This document shows, piece by piece, positions 1 through 6,617 of a stretch of DNA of 7,122 bases (positions are counted from its first letter, which is position 1; the number at the start of each line of letters is the position of its first letter). The position numbers and the translations under genes were made by a program. Below the pieces are notes generated by a model. That model did not search any database. It saw nothing but the letters and a program-made list of their open reading frames with translations, and was not told the DNA's origin. Origin of the DNA: Bacilli bacterium (GTDB taxonomy: Bacteria; Bacillota; Bacilli; Tumebacillales; JAQBPP01); assembly GCA_028287455.1 (NCBI GenBank), contig JAQBPP010000158.1:1-7122 (forward strand), in the 5' to 3' direction.

Positions 1-93
1 TCATCAGTGGTTGCTTCTATTCCAGCAGTGATTTTGTACCTCGTCTCGCAAAGTTTTGTCATGGGCGGACTTGCAGACGGCGGAGTAAAATAA
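1..93 (+). CDS. Carbohydrate ABC transporter permease, C-terminal end (partial)
   Basis: The first 30 codons of the window are open in frame 1 and end at TAA (91-93). The peptide starts SSVVASIPAVILYLVSQ and ends in GGLADGGVK. This is the usual C-terminus of MalG-type sugar ABC permeases: a last membrane helix with a proline-containing start, then an aromatic/Gln segment and a short tail of the form G-L-x-x-G-x-x-K. The protein would sit in the cytoplasmic membrane and pair with a second permease, a binding protein and an ATPase, none of which is in view. Only 27 bases separate it from the next start codon, so it is probably in the same operon. The ogl gene downstream suggests an oligogalacturonide substrate, but that is inference. 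The 5' part lies outside the window. Confidence 0.75.
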   Translation, partial: SSVVASIPAVILYLVSQSFVMGGLADGGVK

Positions 94-120
94 AAAAGGA
101 GAGATCTGGGAGGACTGTAA

Positions 121-276
121 ATGGATACGATGCAAGGGGTTGTTTTTCCGGGTAACAAGCAGGTGCAAATTCGGGAGTTTGCTATTCCGTCCCCAGAGCC
201 AAACGAAGTATTGATCCAAATGAAAGCTTCAGCGATCTGCCGAAGCGACATGAGCCTGTACCCAGTTCTCCCATAA
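121..276 (+). pseudogene. 5' remnant of a zinc-dependent alcohol dehydrogenase (MDR family)
   Basis: An ATG at 121 follows a good ribosome site (GGGAGGA, 108-114) and opens a 51-codon frame ending at TAA 274-276. The first ~47 residues (MDTMQGVVFPGNKQVQIREF, then a PSPEPNEVLIQMKASAICRSD segment, to about Tyr47) match the N-terminus of medium-chain, zinc-type dehydrogenases such as threonine or sorbitol dehydrogenases. The Cys in A-I-C-R-S-D is the first catalytic zinc ligand. Family members are about 330-350 residues, so roughly 300 residues are missing, including the GHE motif, the structural zinc site and the Rossmann fold. After Tyr47 the sequence abruptly becomes a sugar epimerase in another frame, and only four foreign codons follow before the stop. 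It is very unlikely to make a working enzyme, although the start signals are intact. Confidence 0.7.
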
Positions 277-845
277 AGGAAGAGAGAGAATTTACGATCA
301 ATCATTATAAAGACATTATCAGACTCGCAGATCAATGGGAATGCCCAACTGTAATTTGGGTAGCAGGTTGGACTGTATTTGGAACTGCACAAAATCAAGC
401 GTGGGAATACAGTCTGCAAGGATTGGTTGAATGCGCCCGCTACGCCAAATCGTATGGAATTACGTTAGCAGTGGAACCTACTGCGGCTGACAGCAATTTA
501 ATCGAAAATGCAGATGATGCGCTTTTATTAAGTGAGCAAAGCGGGGAGGACAATGTCAAGGTGATGTTTGACACCTATCATGTACTTTACCGAAATGAGG
601 TTTCCAGCGATTACGTGTACCGAATGAAGGATAAACTGCACCATATTTCTGATGTAGAACGTCTTCCGCCTGGCGAAGGCAGCTATAACTTCGACAACGT
701 ATTGAGAGCTCTGAAAGAAATCGATTATCAAGGTTATTTATCTTTGGAAGTTGGTTTCGATACTAGAAAAGCCGATCCGGATTGGTATGCATCGACTTCG
801 ATCCGCTTTTTGAGAAACAAACTGAAGGAAATCGGGTGGGGCTAG
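264..845 (+). pseudogene. 3' remnant of a TIM-barrel sugar phosphate isomerase/epimerase
   Basis: From about 264 the frame reads SSPIKEEREFTINHYKDIIR and continues without a stop to TAG 843-845, about 193 codons. Recognisable family blocks are CPTVIWVAGW (about 342-371), the strand with metal ligand Glu in L-A-V-E-P-T (Glu at 474-476), M-F-D-T-Y-H (Asp at 570-572, His at 579-581), E-R-L-P-P-G-E-G, and Y-L-S-L-E-V-G-F (Glu at 747-749). Xylose-isomerase-like epimerases are usually 270-300 residues, so the first ~100 residues (strands 1 to 3 and the first catalytic Glu) are gone. There is no ATG in the early part; TTG 423 could start a 140-residue fragment but lacks a good ribosome site. The frame differs from that of the dehydrogenase remnant before it, so no fusion protein is made. 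The H-H-I-S-D stretch at 639-653 looks two residues short of the usual H-H-I-H-x-S-D. Confidence 0.7.
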
Positions 846-927
846 TGGAACTTTTCAGTAAATAATCATATACAAGCCCAATAAGAAGTGATTAAGATAC
901 ATTTATACGTTTGTTGGAGGAATTTCG

Positions 928-2124
928 ATGTTTAAAGAGGAAAAAGGTAAGAGATGGGAACCGGAATGGATGCGTTTCCGGGATCGGAAAACAGGTGTTT
1001 CTATTTTACAACTTACGAATTATATGGCGCACAGCTATCACATTTATTTTACCAGGAACGGTTGGTACGACCAAAACCGGAAGCTCGTGTTTGCCTCAGA
1101 TCGCGGAAACCGCGCGAATCTGTTTAGCATGGATCTGTTATCAGGAGAAATCACACAACTTACCGACCTAAAACCAGGAGCGATTGAAACGGACTTTCAA
1201 GCAACGTGCTTGAATCCTGTCCGCAGCGAGGCGTATTTTTGGTATAATCGCAAGTTGATTGCCCTGGATTTGTTCTCATTGCAAGAGCGAGAACTCTATG
1301 AAATCTCGGAGGAATTTACTGCAGGAGGCATAGCTTGTACGGCTGATGGTCAATATGTTTGTGTGTGCATGAATGAAGATTTATCCTATCAAATTGAAAC
1401 TGACTTAAGTCGAGGTTATATCGGTTTTGAAGAAACGTGGGCGCTTCATCCAGTGAGCCGTATACTGAAGATCTCGATTGACAGCGGCGAGGCTCAACAG
1501 TTGCACCAAGACAAAGTTTGGATTGGAAGCCTGAATGCCTCCCCTACGCAGCCTGATCTTTTGGTTTTCTGTCATGAGGGTCCTTGGGAGTTAGTGGATC
1601 ATCGAATTTGGGGAATCAACCTGATGAGTAATGAGATTTGGAAAATTCGCACCCCAAACAACAGTGAGGAATATGTAGGTCATGAATTCTGGCATGCAGA
1701 TGGAATACACATTGGCTACCACGGTTTTCGCGGTTCGTTGGAAAGCAAGGACAAGTTTTTTGGGAGAATTCGGTTTGACAACACAAACTGCGAGGATATC
1801 GATTTTCCTTATCAAAACATTCATGTTCATTCCAATGATTTCGATCATGTAGTGGGTGATGGTCAACAAGCCAGTGCCTATCACGGCGATCGGTCTACCG
1901 CAACCATTCGACTGTGGAAGCGCACAGAGGATGGGTTTATCGGTCCTCGGAAGTTGTGTGAACATCGCGGCAGTTTTCATGTGCAAAAAACACATGTGCA
2001 CCCCAGATTTAGTCCGGATAACAAGAAAATTTTGTTTACAAGTGATATGTCTGGATATGGCAATCTATATTTAGTTGATGTACCTGAATTTGATTCACTT
2101 CCGGAGATGGTGGGTGTTGATTAA
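928..2124 (+). CDS. ogl: Oligogalacturonate lyase (PL22)
   Basis: Cytoplasmic enzyme that cleaves unsaturated digalacturonate and short oligogalacturonides by beta-elimination to 4-deoxy-5-keto-uronate, a late step of pectin breakdown. The 398 residues match the family length (about 390). No signal peptide is seen. Family blocks include S-Y-H-I-Y-F-T-R-N-G-W-Y (36-47), a S-D-R-G-N-R-A-N-L-F block (57-66), F-C-H-E-G-P-W (214-220), Y-V-G-H-E-F-W-H-A-D-G (249-259) and the seven-bladed propeller end F-S-P-D-N-K-K-I-L-F (361-370). The metal-site pattern Gln-x-x-His-x-His is present as Q353, H356 and H358, with a further His near 299/301. R226 and H252 sit where the catalytic Arg and His of characterised PL22 enzymes are expected; that alignment is from memory. 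GGAGG at 916-920 supports ATG 928. It lies 82 bases after the epimerase remnant and overlaps the regulator gene that follows. No damage is visible. Confidence 0.92.
   Translation: MFKEEKGKRWEPEWMRFRDRKTGVSILQLTNYMAHSYHIYFTRNGWYDQNRKLVFASDRGNRANLFSMDLLSGEITQLTDLKPGAIETDFQATCLNPVRSEAYFWYNRKLIALDLFSLQERELYEISEEFTAGGIACTADGQYVCVCMNEDLSYQIETDLSRGYIGFEETWALHPVSRILKISIDSGEAQQLHQDKVWIGSLNASPTQPDLLVFCHEGPWELVDHRIWGINLMSNEIWKIRTPNNSEEYVGHEFWHADGIHIGYHGFRGSLESKDKFFGRIRFDNTNCEDIDFPYQNIHVHSNDFDHVVGDGQQASAYHGDRSTATIRLWKRTEDGFIGPRKLCEHRGSFHVQKTHVHPRFSPDNKKILFTSDMSGYGNLYLVDVPEFDSLPEMVGVD
2103..2106 (+). promoter_or_regulatory. Ribosome site that sets the araC-type gene start inside the ogl end
   Basis: GGAG lies 7 bases before GTG 2114 and 10 before TTG 2117, both in the regulator frame. 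Longer starts in that frame (TTG 2075, ATG 2078) have only AT-rich sequence upstream with no purine block. The site lies within the last codons of ogl, so translation of the regulator is probably coupled to that of the lyase. Confidence 0.5.
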
Positions 2125-3613
2125 GCGACAGACTCAGGATGCATCGCAAGGAAGTTTTGACGCTGTAAGAGCTGCCCGATATGGCATAGCAGTCTCTTTT
2201 CTAATGATTGTCATGGGACTTCTGGCTATTATCGTCACTTTCAATCAGGGCAGTGGGCGGTTCAATTCTATCCTATTGGTTGTTTTATTGGTAGGCATCC
2301 TGATTATGGCAGCGATGTCAGGGTACATGTTTCAGTTGATAAAATACAGTTGGAAGGCAATCCTGCAAGAACAACAATCCTTGCAAAACCAAATGGCTTA
2401 TCAAATTAACAGTTTAAGAGAAGGGTTCCTTCTGCAATTGGTGCAAGGCTATTTTAAATCGCTGTCGGAATCCGAATTACGAGAGAGAGTAGAACAGTAT
2501 GGCTTACAAGTAAGTGACAGGCAATTTGTCACGTTGATTGTCCAACCAACTGAATTTTCCAGCTGGGAGGGGAGCTTTTCTGCCGGAAATCAAGATGTTG
2601 CAACGTTTTCGCTCTCGAATACGATCCGCGAATTGATAGATAAGAGGTTCTCTCAAGCAAATCTTATCCATTTCCACGATTTATCCTTGGGGATTTTGAT
2701 AGCGTTTCCAAACGAATACAAAAAAGATCAGGTGAAAACAACAGTTAGTCTTTGGTGCGAGGAATTTATTGAAGCTGTTCATTCAATGTTAGGCATCGAA
2801 ATCACAATATCAATTAGCAGCAGTTCAAGTCGTATGGCACAGATTCCTGAATTATTCGCAAAAGCGCGGTCTGCATTAAACTACCGTGATGTTCAAATTG
2901 GAAACCAGATCATTGATACTGATATACTGATATCTCCTGATCAATATCAGGGGTACCGCTATCCTTTTAATTTGGAAAAAGAAATCATTCAGAACATTCG
3001 ATTAGGATTTGTTGAAAATACAGAAAGCAGGCTGCAACTTTTTGTACAGGAATTGTCAGCAGGCAGTGCAAAACAGTTGGTCATCCAGCAAGGGATGTTA
3101 TTGCTGCTCAGCAGTATCCACCATACTCTGCTGGCTACAGGACGTAATCCAAACCAAATCTTCGAAAGCTTTAACTTGTTTGAGCCATTTATTCAGCTGC
3201 GGGAACCTGAAGAAATGCTGAATTGGTTCAAGTCTAAGGTCATTCAGCCACTCGTTTGCGAAATGGAAAAAGGGAAGGACCAAAAGTTGAAGCAAACGGT
3301 GGAAAAAGTAGTCATTCACTTACAGGAACAATACATGACTGATATTTCTCTTGACTTGTGTGCTGATCAAATGGCAATTAGTCCTTTTACACTTAGTAAA
3401 TTGTTCAAGCAAATTACAGGGTTGAACTTTATCGATTATTTGACTGATATTCGGATTGACAAGGCGAAGGAATTACTGCGAGGAACGGAATTAAAAATCA
3501 ATGATGTAGCTGAGCAGATTGGCTATCAACCAAGTTACTTTGCGAGAATATTTAAAAGGCATGAGGGCGTGACTCCTAGTCAATACCGTGATATGAGCAG
3601 GAGTAAGGGGTAG
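2114..3613 (+). CDS. Membrane-anchored AraC-family transcriptional regulator
   Basis: Predicted activator or repressor of the locus, 499 residues from GTG 2114, chosen for GGAG at 2103-2106; a start at 2075/2078 would add 12-13 residues. A basic N-terminus is followed by membrane helix 1 (about 23-43, YGIAVSFLMIVMGLLAIIV), a polar loop of about 8 residues, helix 2 (about 52-75) and a charged, Gln-rich linker. A central region (about 100-270) resembles the degenerate GGDEF-like domain of YesN-type regulators. The C-terminal AraC domain (about 397-495) has two helix-turn-helix units, around 412-436 and 461-485, ending in the signature F-A-R-I-F-K-R-H-E-G-V-T-P-S-Q-Y-R. Relatives with this membrane layout usually carry a large extracellular Cache-type sensor between the helices and reach about 750 residues; here that sensor is absent. 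The frame is open and clean, so it looks functional. It overlaps ogl by 11 bases, which points to a role in pectin-sugar control. Confidence 0.85.
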   Translation: MLIKRQTQDASQGSFDAVRAARYGIAVSFLMIVMGLLAIIVTFNQGSGRFNSILLVVLLVGILIMAAMSGYMFQLIKYSWKAILQEQQSLQNQMAYQINSLREGFLLQLVQGYFKSLSESELRERVEQYGLQVSDRQFVTLIVQPTEFSSWEGSFSAGNQDVATFSLSNTIRELIDKRFSQANLIHFHDLSLGILIAFPNEYKKDQVKTTVSLWCEEFIEAVHSMLGIEITISISSSSSRMAQIPELFAKARSALNYRDVQIGNQIIDTDILISPDQYQGYRYPFNLEKEIIQNIRLGFVENTESRLQLFVQELSAGSAKQLVIQQGMLLLLSSIHHTLLATGRNPNQIFESFNLFEPFIQLREPEEMLNWFKSKVIQPLVCEMEKGKDQKLKQTVEKVVIHLQEQYMTDISLDLCADQMAISPFTLSKLFKQITGLNFIDYLTDIRIDKAKELLRGTELKINDVAEQIGYQPSYFARIFKRHEGVTPSQYRDMSRSKG

Positions 3614-3619
3614 CGACAA

Positions 3620-3649
3620 TTTACATTGGATTCTGGGAAAAAGTATGGT
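3620..3649 (+). promoter_or_regulatory. Candidate sigma-A promoter before the dehydrogenase gene
   Basis: TTTACA (3620-3625) resembles a -35 box (5 of 6) and TATGGT (3644-3649) a -10 box (4 of 6), separated by 18 bases, within the 103-base gap after the regulator gene. It would put a start of transcription near 3656, about 60 bases before the next ATG and upstream of the palindrome at 3680-3698. The match is moderate, and short promoter-like strings arise easily in AT-rich sequence. Confidence 0.35.
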
Positions 3650-3679
3650 GTTTACCGATCATTATAAGGTAAAATCAAG

Positions 3680-3698
3680 CTAGTTTCTATTAAACTAG
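3680..3698 (+). promoter_or_regulatory. 7-bp perfect palindrome (possible operator or leader hairpin)
   Basis: CTAGTTT (3680-3686), a 5-base spacer CTATT, and AAACTAG (3692-3698) form a perfect inverted repeat. A G-T wobble can extend the stem by one pair in RNA. It ends 18 bases before the start codon of the dehydrogenase gene and 6 bases before its ribosome site. No T-run follows, so it is not an intrinsic terminator. Dyads of this size are typical of operators for dimeric repressors (GntR, LacI or IclR types), but the sequence does not tell which protein would bind. Confidence 0.45.
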
Positions 3699-3716
3699 TC
3701 TCCAGGGGGTAAGCAC

Positions 3717-4709
3717 ATGAAGTTTAAAACGTTGGTGTTGTCGTCTGAAAGCCGTTTGGCCGAAGTATGCACCACAAGATGCCGTGAGTTGTTAGCTGAA
3801 GTTTGTGAACCAGTTTGGAACACGACTGGACGTGAATACACCCAGGAGGAAGTAGCAGATCTGATCGCGGATACAGATATTTTATTAACGAGTTGGGGTT
3901 CTCCGAATTTAAACGATCAAATCCTTTCACGTGCAACCCAATTGAAAGCGGTTGCGCATGCCGCAGGTTCTGTGAAGCGTCTGGTTCCTAGAACGATATT
4001 TGAACGAGACATCGCAGTATTTTCCGCCGCCCCCAGAATTGCTTGGTCAGTAGGAGAATATTGCCTCACTGCTTTACTTACTTTAATGAACCGTTTGCAC
4101 CAATTTGATGCCACAATTCGAGCAGGAGGATGGAAAACACCCGGTCTGTCCAGGCACGAATTATTTGGCCGCACAGTAGGCATTGTTTCCGCGAGTTCTA
4201 CTGCAAGAGCGTTTATCAAATTGTTAACCCCCTTTAATTGTAAAATACACGTGTACGATCCTTATTTAAGTGATGAGGCTGCGGAACAATTAGGTGTCAC
4301 GAAAGCAGGACTGCAAGAGATCATGCAGTGTGAGATTATATCCATTCATGCTCCTTCCATTCCCGCAACCGAAAACCTCATCACAGATGACTTGCTGCGA
4401 TTGATTCCTGCAGGAGCTATCTTCATTAATTCTTCCCGAGCTGCAGTTCTTAATGAGGAATCTCTAATTGCTGAACTGCAGACAGGTCGTTTCGTTGCGG
4501 CACTGGATGTATTTATTAAAGAGCCATTGCTGCCGGATCATCCTTTCCGTACAATGGATAATGTTTTATTGAGTCCTCATATGGCAGGAAATACGATTGA
4601 GATGCGCCAATCCTTAATGGAGGAAGCCCTGAGAGATGCGCTGCGGTACTTGAATGGGGAGCAGCCCAAGTATCTCGTGAATCAGAAAATGTGGGACATA
4701 TTAGCCTAG
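3717..4709 (+). CDS. D-isomer specific 2-hydroxyacid dehydrogenase family protein
   Basis: Predicted cytoplasmic NAD(P)-dependent oxidoreductase acting on a 2-hydroxy/2-keto acid, perhaps a uronate breakdown product; the substrate cannot be read from sequence. The length of 330 residues is normal. Catalytic residues are in place: Arg241 in I-N-S-S-R-A-A-V, Glu269 in D-V-F-I-K-E-P-L and His288 in S-P-H-M-A-G-N-T. Asp181 at the end of the second Rossmann strand (I-H-V-Y-D-P-Y) favours NAD over NADP. The dinucleotide loop is unusual: G-I-V-S-A-S-S-T-A-R (155-164) replaces G-x-G-x-x-G by S158-x-S160-x-x-A163. AGGGGGT (3704-3710) lies 6 bases before ATG 3717. The gap to the next gene is 30 bases, so the two are cotranscribed. 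The low-glycine loop leaves open a weak or altered cofactor site. Confidence 0.85.
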   Translation: MKFKTLVLSSESRLAEVCTTRCRELLAEVCEPVWNTTGREYTQEEVADLIADTDILLTSWGSPNLNDQILSRATQLKAVAHAAGSVKRLVPRTIFERDIAVFSAAPRIAWSVGEYCLTALLTLMNRLHQFDATIRAGGWKTPGLSRHELFGRTVGIVSASSTARAFIKLLTPFNCKIHVYDPYLSDEAAEQLGVTKAGLQEIMQCEIISIHAPSIPATENLITDDLLRLIPAGAIFINSSRAAVLNEESLIAELQTGRFVAALDVFIKEPLLPDHPFRTMDNVLLSPHMAGNTIEMRQSLMEEALRDALRYLNGEQPKYLVNQKMWDILA

Positions 4710-4739
4710 CAGAGCAGTCTTCGTTTTAGGAGGAATAAA

Positions 4740-5771
4740 ATGCATAACAAACTTAGATTGGCAGTGGTTGGTTTAGGGCGCGTTGCCAATTCCCATCTGC
4801 CTGCCATCGCCGAAGTACAGGATCAAGTGGAACTGGCTGCATTAGTCTCACGTGACAGGCAGAAGGCTTTGGAAACAGGCAAACAATGGAACGTGGATCA
4901 GATTTATACTTCTTATGAAGAAATGTTGGCCGATCCCTCAATTGACGCGGTTTTATTGCTTGTTCCGCACGATTTGCATGCCTCCTACTCGATTCAGGCG
5001 TTAAACGCCGGGAAACACGTCTTGATTGAAAAGCCGATGGCTTTAAATGAAGCGGAAGCAGCAGCAATGGTTGAAGCTGCAGACGAAAATCGAGTAACGC
5101 TGATGGTAGGACAAAGCCGCAGGTTTTTTGAGCCTGTGATGGAATCTATCCGCAAAATCAGAGCCAAGGAAATTGGCGACATCATCAATATTAATGCGCT
5201 TCTTTTATCATTTATGGATAAACCTGCAACCGCCTGGTGGACAGACATGTCCAAAATTGGCGGCTTTATCATCCCGCTTTGGGGCAGTCATATTCTAGAC
5301 TATATTCTTTGGGCCTATGGGGAATTGCCGCAGACGGTTTATGCGCAAGGCTATTCCAATAATCCGAATTGGCAAGGCGAAGATGAAGTATCGATTTCGC
5401 TGCAATTCAGCAAAAAGCGAATGGCAAATGTATTAATGTCATTCAATGCAGGCAGCCGGCCCACGGATGAGGAAGGGCTGACCGGCAAACGAATATGGTC
5501 CACTCAAAACAGTATTTACGACCGATATGTCATCGGAACTAATGGATTGCTGACGTTGAAGGACGAATACGAGTTGCTCCAGAATTCGGAAAAAGTGGAA
5601 TGTGCTGTTCCAAACAAATCCAATTTTGCCTGGCAAATCGAGGAGTTTGCTGAGTCGATCCGGCAGAAGCGTGCTCCTCTTGCATCAGGTCAGGAAATCT
5701 TGCAGCTGATGAAGGTGATTGATGCCTGTTTTGCATCGATCAAAGATAATCGTATAATTGAACTACTTTAG
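4740..5771 (+). CDS. Gfo/Idh/MocA family oxidoreductase
   Basis: Predicted NAD(P)-dependent sugar or sugar-acid dehydrogenase, 343 residues, normal for the family. The N-terminal Rossmann fold has V-V-G-L-G-R-V-A (9-16, G-x-G-x-x-A). The family hallmark E-K-P lies at 97-99 in V-L-I-E-K-P-M-A; its Lys98 is the usual catalytic residue. The C-terminal alpha/beta domain carries W-G-S-H-I-L-D (181-187), where His184 and Asp187 fit the conserved H-x-x-D active-site pair. No signal peptide is seen, so it is cytoplasmic. AGGAGGA at 4728-4734 gives a strong start at ATG 4740. It sits 30 bases after the hydroxyacid dehydrogenase and 14 before the epimerase gene, which suggests that the three act in sequence. 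The substrate is unknown; an inositol, glucose or uronate derivative would all fit the family. Confidence 0.9.
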   Translation: MHNKLRLAVVGLGRVANSHLPAIAEVQDQVELAALVSRDRQKALETGKQWNVDQIYTSYEEMLADPSIDAVLLLVPHDLHASYSIQALNAGKHVLIEKPMALNEAEAAAMVEAADENRVTLMVGQSRRFFEPVMESIRKIRAKEIGDIININALLLSFMDKPATAWWTDMSKIGGFIIPLWGSHILDYILWAYGELPQTVYAQGYSNNPNWQGEDEVSISLQFSKKRMANVLMSFNAGSRPTDEEGLTGKRIWSTQNSIYDRYVIGTNGLLTLKDEYELLQNSEKVECAVPNKSNFAWQIEEFAESIRQKRAPLASGQEILQLMKVIDACFASIKDNRIIELL

Positions 5772-5778
5772 GGAGTGG
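5771..5778 (+). promoter_or_regulatory. Ribosome site supporting a TTG start
   Basis: GGGAGTGG begins on the last base of the preceding stop codon and ends 7 bases before TTG 5786. No ATG or GTG lies at a suitable distance in frame, and the protein's conserved part begins within a few residues of this TTG, so it decides the start. Confidence 0.55.
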
Positions 5779-5785
5779 ATCCGCA

Positions 5786-6577
5786 TTGGCAAACAGCAAA
5801 GTTTCATTTTCCGCATTTACGAAGCCTTGGAAAACGCAAAGTGTATCAGAATTAGGTAAATTAATCAGCGGTTTTGGATTTGATGGCATAGAATTTCCGC
5901 TGCGTGATGGCTATCAACTGGAACCGGCAAATGCGGATAAACTGCCGCAATTAGCTCAGCAATTGAGCGAATTCGGACTGAAAATCTTCAGTGTTGCCAG
6001 CAGCTTGGATGAGCGCGTGTTCGCAGCCTGTGCGGAGGCCGGCATCCCGATTATTCGGATTATGCCTGATATCAGTCATAAACTGGGTTATTTGGAATCA
6101 GAGAAACAAGTGCAGCAGCAGTTGGAATCCTTGCTTCCGTTGTGTGAGAAGTATGGAGTGAAAATTGGCTGCCAACAGCACCATGGCAACCAAGTGGTGG
6201 ATTCAATGGGTCTTCTTCATTTGATGGAGAAATTTAACCCAAACTACATAGGGGCCGTTTGGGATGCCGCTCATGATGCGCTGGCTGGACAACAGCCGGA
6301 ATTTGGACTGGATATTGTGTGGTCTCATTTATGTATGGTGAATTTGAAAAATGTGTTTTATCAGCGCAGCAATGGTCCGGAAGCGGCAAATGCTGAATGG
6401 ACGCGTTATTTCACCACAGGTCCTCATGGTTTGGCTTCTTGGCCAAGAGTGGCGAATTATCTGCAAAAGAGACAGTATGAAGGCATCGTCTGCTTAACTT
6501 CGCAATATAATGCAGAACACGAAGTGGATCGTTTAATCGCACAAGACCTTGTCTATGCGAAGTCATTGTTTCAATAA
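5786..6577 (+). CDS. Sugar phosphate isomerase/epimerase (xylose-isomerase-like TIM barrel)
   Basis: Predicted cytoplasmic isomerase or epimerase of a keto-sugar or sugar acid, 263 residues, within the family's usual 250-300. It starts at TTG 5786. Visible blocks are strand 1 with G-F-D-G-I-E-F-P (31-38, Glu36), R-I-M-P-D-I-S-H-K-L-G-Y (91-102), G-C-Q-Q-H-H-G (128-134), A-V-W-D-A-A-H-D-A-L (157-166, Asp160 and His163), M-V-N-L-K-N-V (184-190) and V-C-L-T-S-Q-Y (235-241). The last position is usually a metal-binding Glu (for example L-T-A-E-Y, from memory) and is Gln240 here; the fifth-strand ligand also reads Gln/His rather than Glu. This could be a true feature of the subfamily or a change in metal binding. 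It is more divergent from the epimerase remnant at 264-845 than a recent duplicate would be. It follows the Gfo/Idh/MocA gene by 14 bases. Confidence 0.82.
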   Translation: MANSKVSFSAFTKPWKTQSVSELGKLISGFGFDGIEFPLRDGYQLEPANADKLPQLAQQLSEFGLKIFSVASSLDERVFAACAEAGIPIIRIMPDISHKLGYLESEKQVQQQLESLLPLCEKYGVKIGCQQHHGNQVVDSMGLLHLMEKFNPNYIGAVWDAAHDALAGQQPEFGLDIVWSHLCMVNLKNVFYQRSNGPEAANAEWTRYFTTGPHGLASWPRVANYLQKRQYEGIVCLTSQYNAEHEVDRLIAQDLVYAKSLFQ

Positions 6578-6604
6578 AATAGAATCGCCCTAGTTCTAGC
6601 TTGT

Positions 6605-6609
6605 AGGAG
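6605..6609 (+). promoter_or_regulatory. Ribosome site setting the start of the PHP-domain gene
   Basis: AGGAG lies 8 bases before GTG 6618. An upstream in-frame GTG at 6609 overlaps this site itself and so has no ribosome site at a usable distance. The start at 6618 puts the protein beginning at M-L-E-K-W-D-G-H, which fits the family's short N-terminus. Confidence 0.55.
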
Positions 6610-6617
6610 TGAATTTC

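Noticed and set aside
4..219. Minus-strand open frame of 71 codons across the permease end and dehydrogenase start
   Set aside because: Covers two recognisable + strand coding segments, has no ribosome site and no family resemblance.
846..927. Promoter for ogl in the 82-base gap (TATACA at 869-874, TATACG at 904-909)
   Set aside because: Neither -10-like string has a credible -35 partner at 16-18 bases; not reported as a feature.
911..1171. Open frame of 86 codons at the start of ogl in another frame
   Set aside because: Begins on a TTG just before the lyase ribosome site and lies wholly over well-conserved Ogl sequence; an out-of-frame shadow.
1591..2001. Minus-strand open frame of 136 codons inside ogl
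   Set aside because: Lies antisense to the conserved propeller and metal-site region; no start signals and low-complexity, Met/Ile-rich translation.
2075..2113. Longer N-terminus for the AraC-type regulator (TTG 2075 or ATG 2078)
   Set aside because: No purine-rich ribosome site upstream, and it would extend the overlap with ogl to about 50 bases; GTG 2114 has GGAG at proper spacing.
4753..5272. Two minus-strand open frames of about 90-105 codons opposite the Gfo/Idh/MocA gene
   Set aside because: Antisense to a gene with clear family motifs; Arg/Pro/Ser-rich translations with no recognisable domain.
6590..6599. CTAGTTCTAG between the epimerase and PHP genes, resembling the CTAGTTT half of the 3680-3698 dyad
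   Set aside because: Only two self-complementary CTAG tetramers with a 2-base spacer; too short to call a shared operator or terminator.
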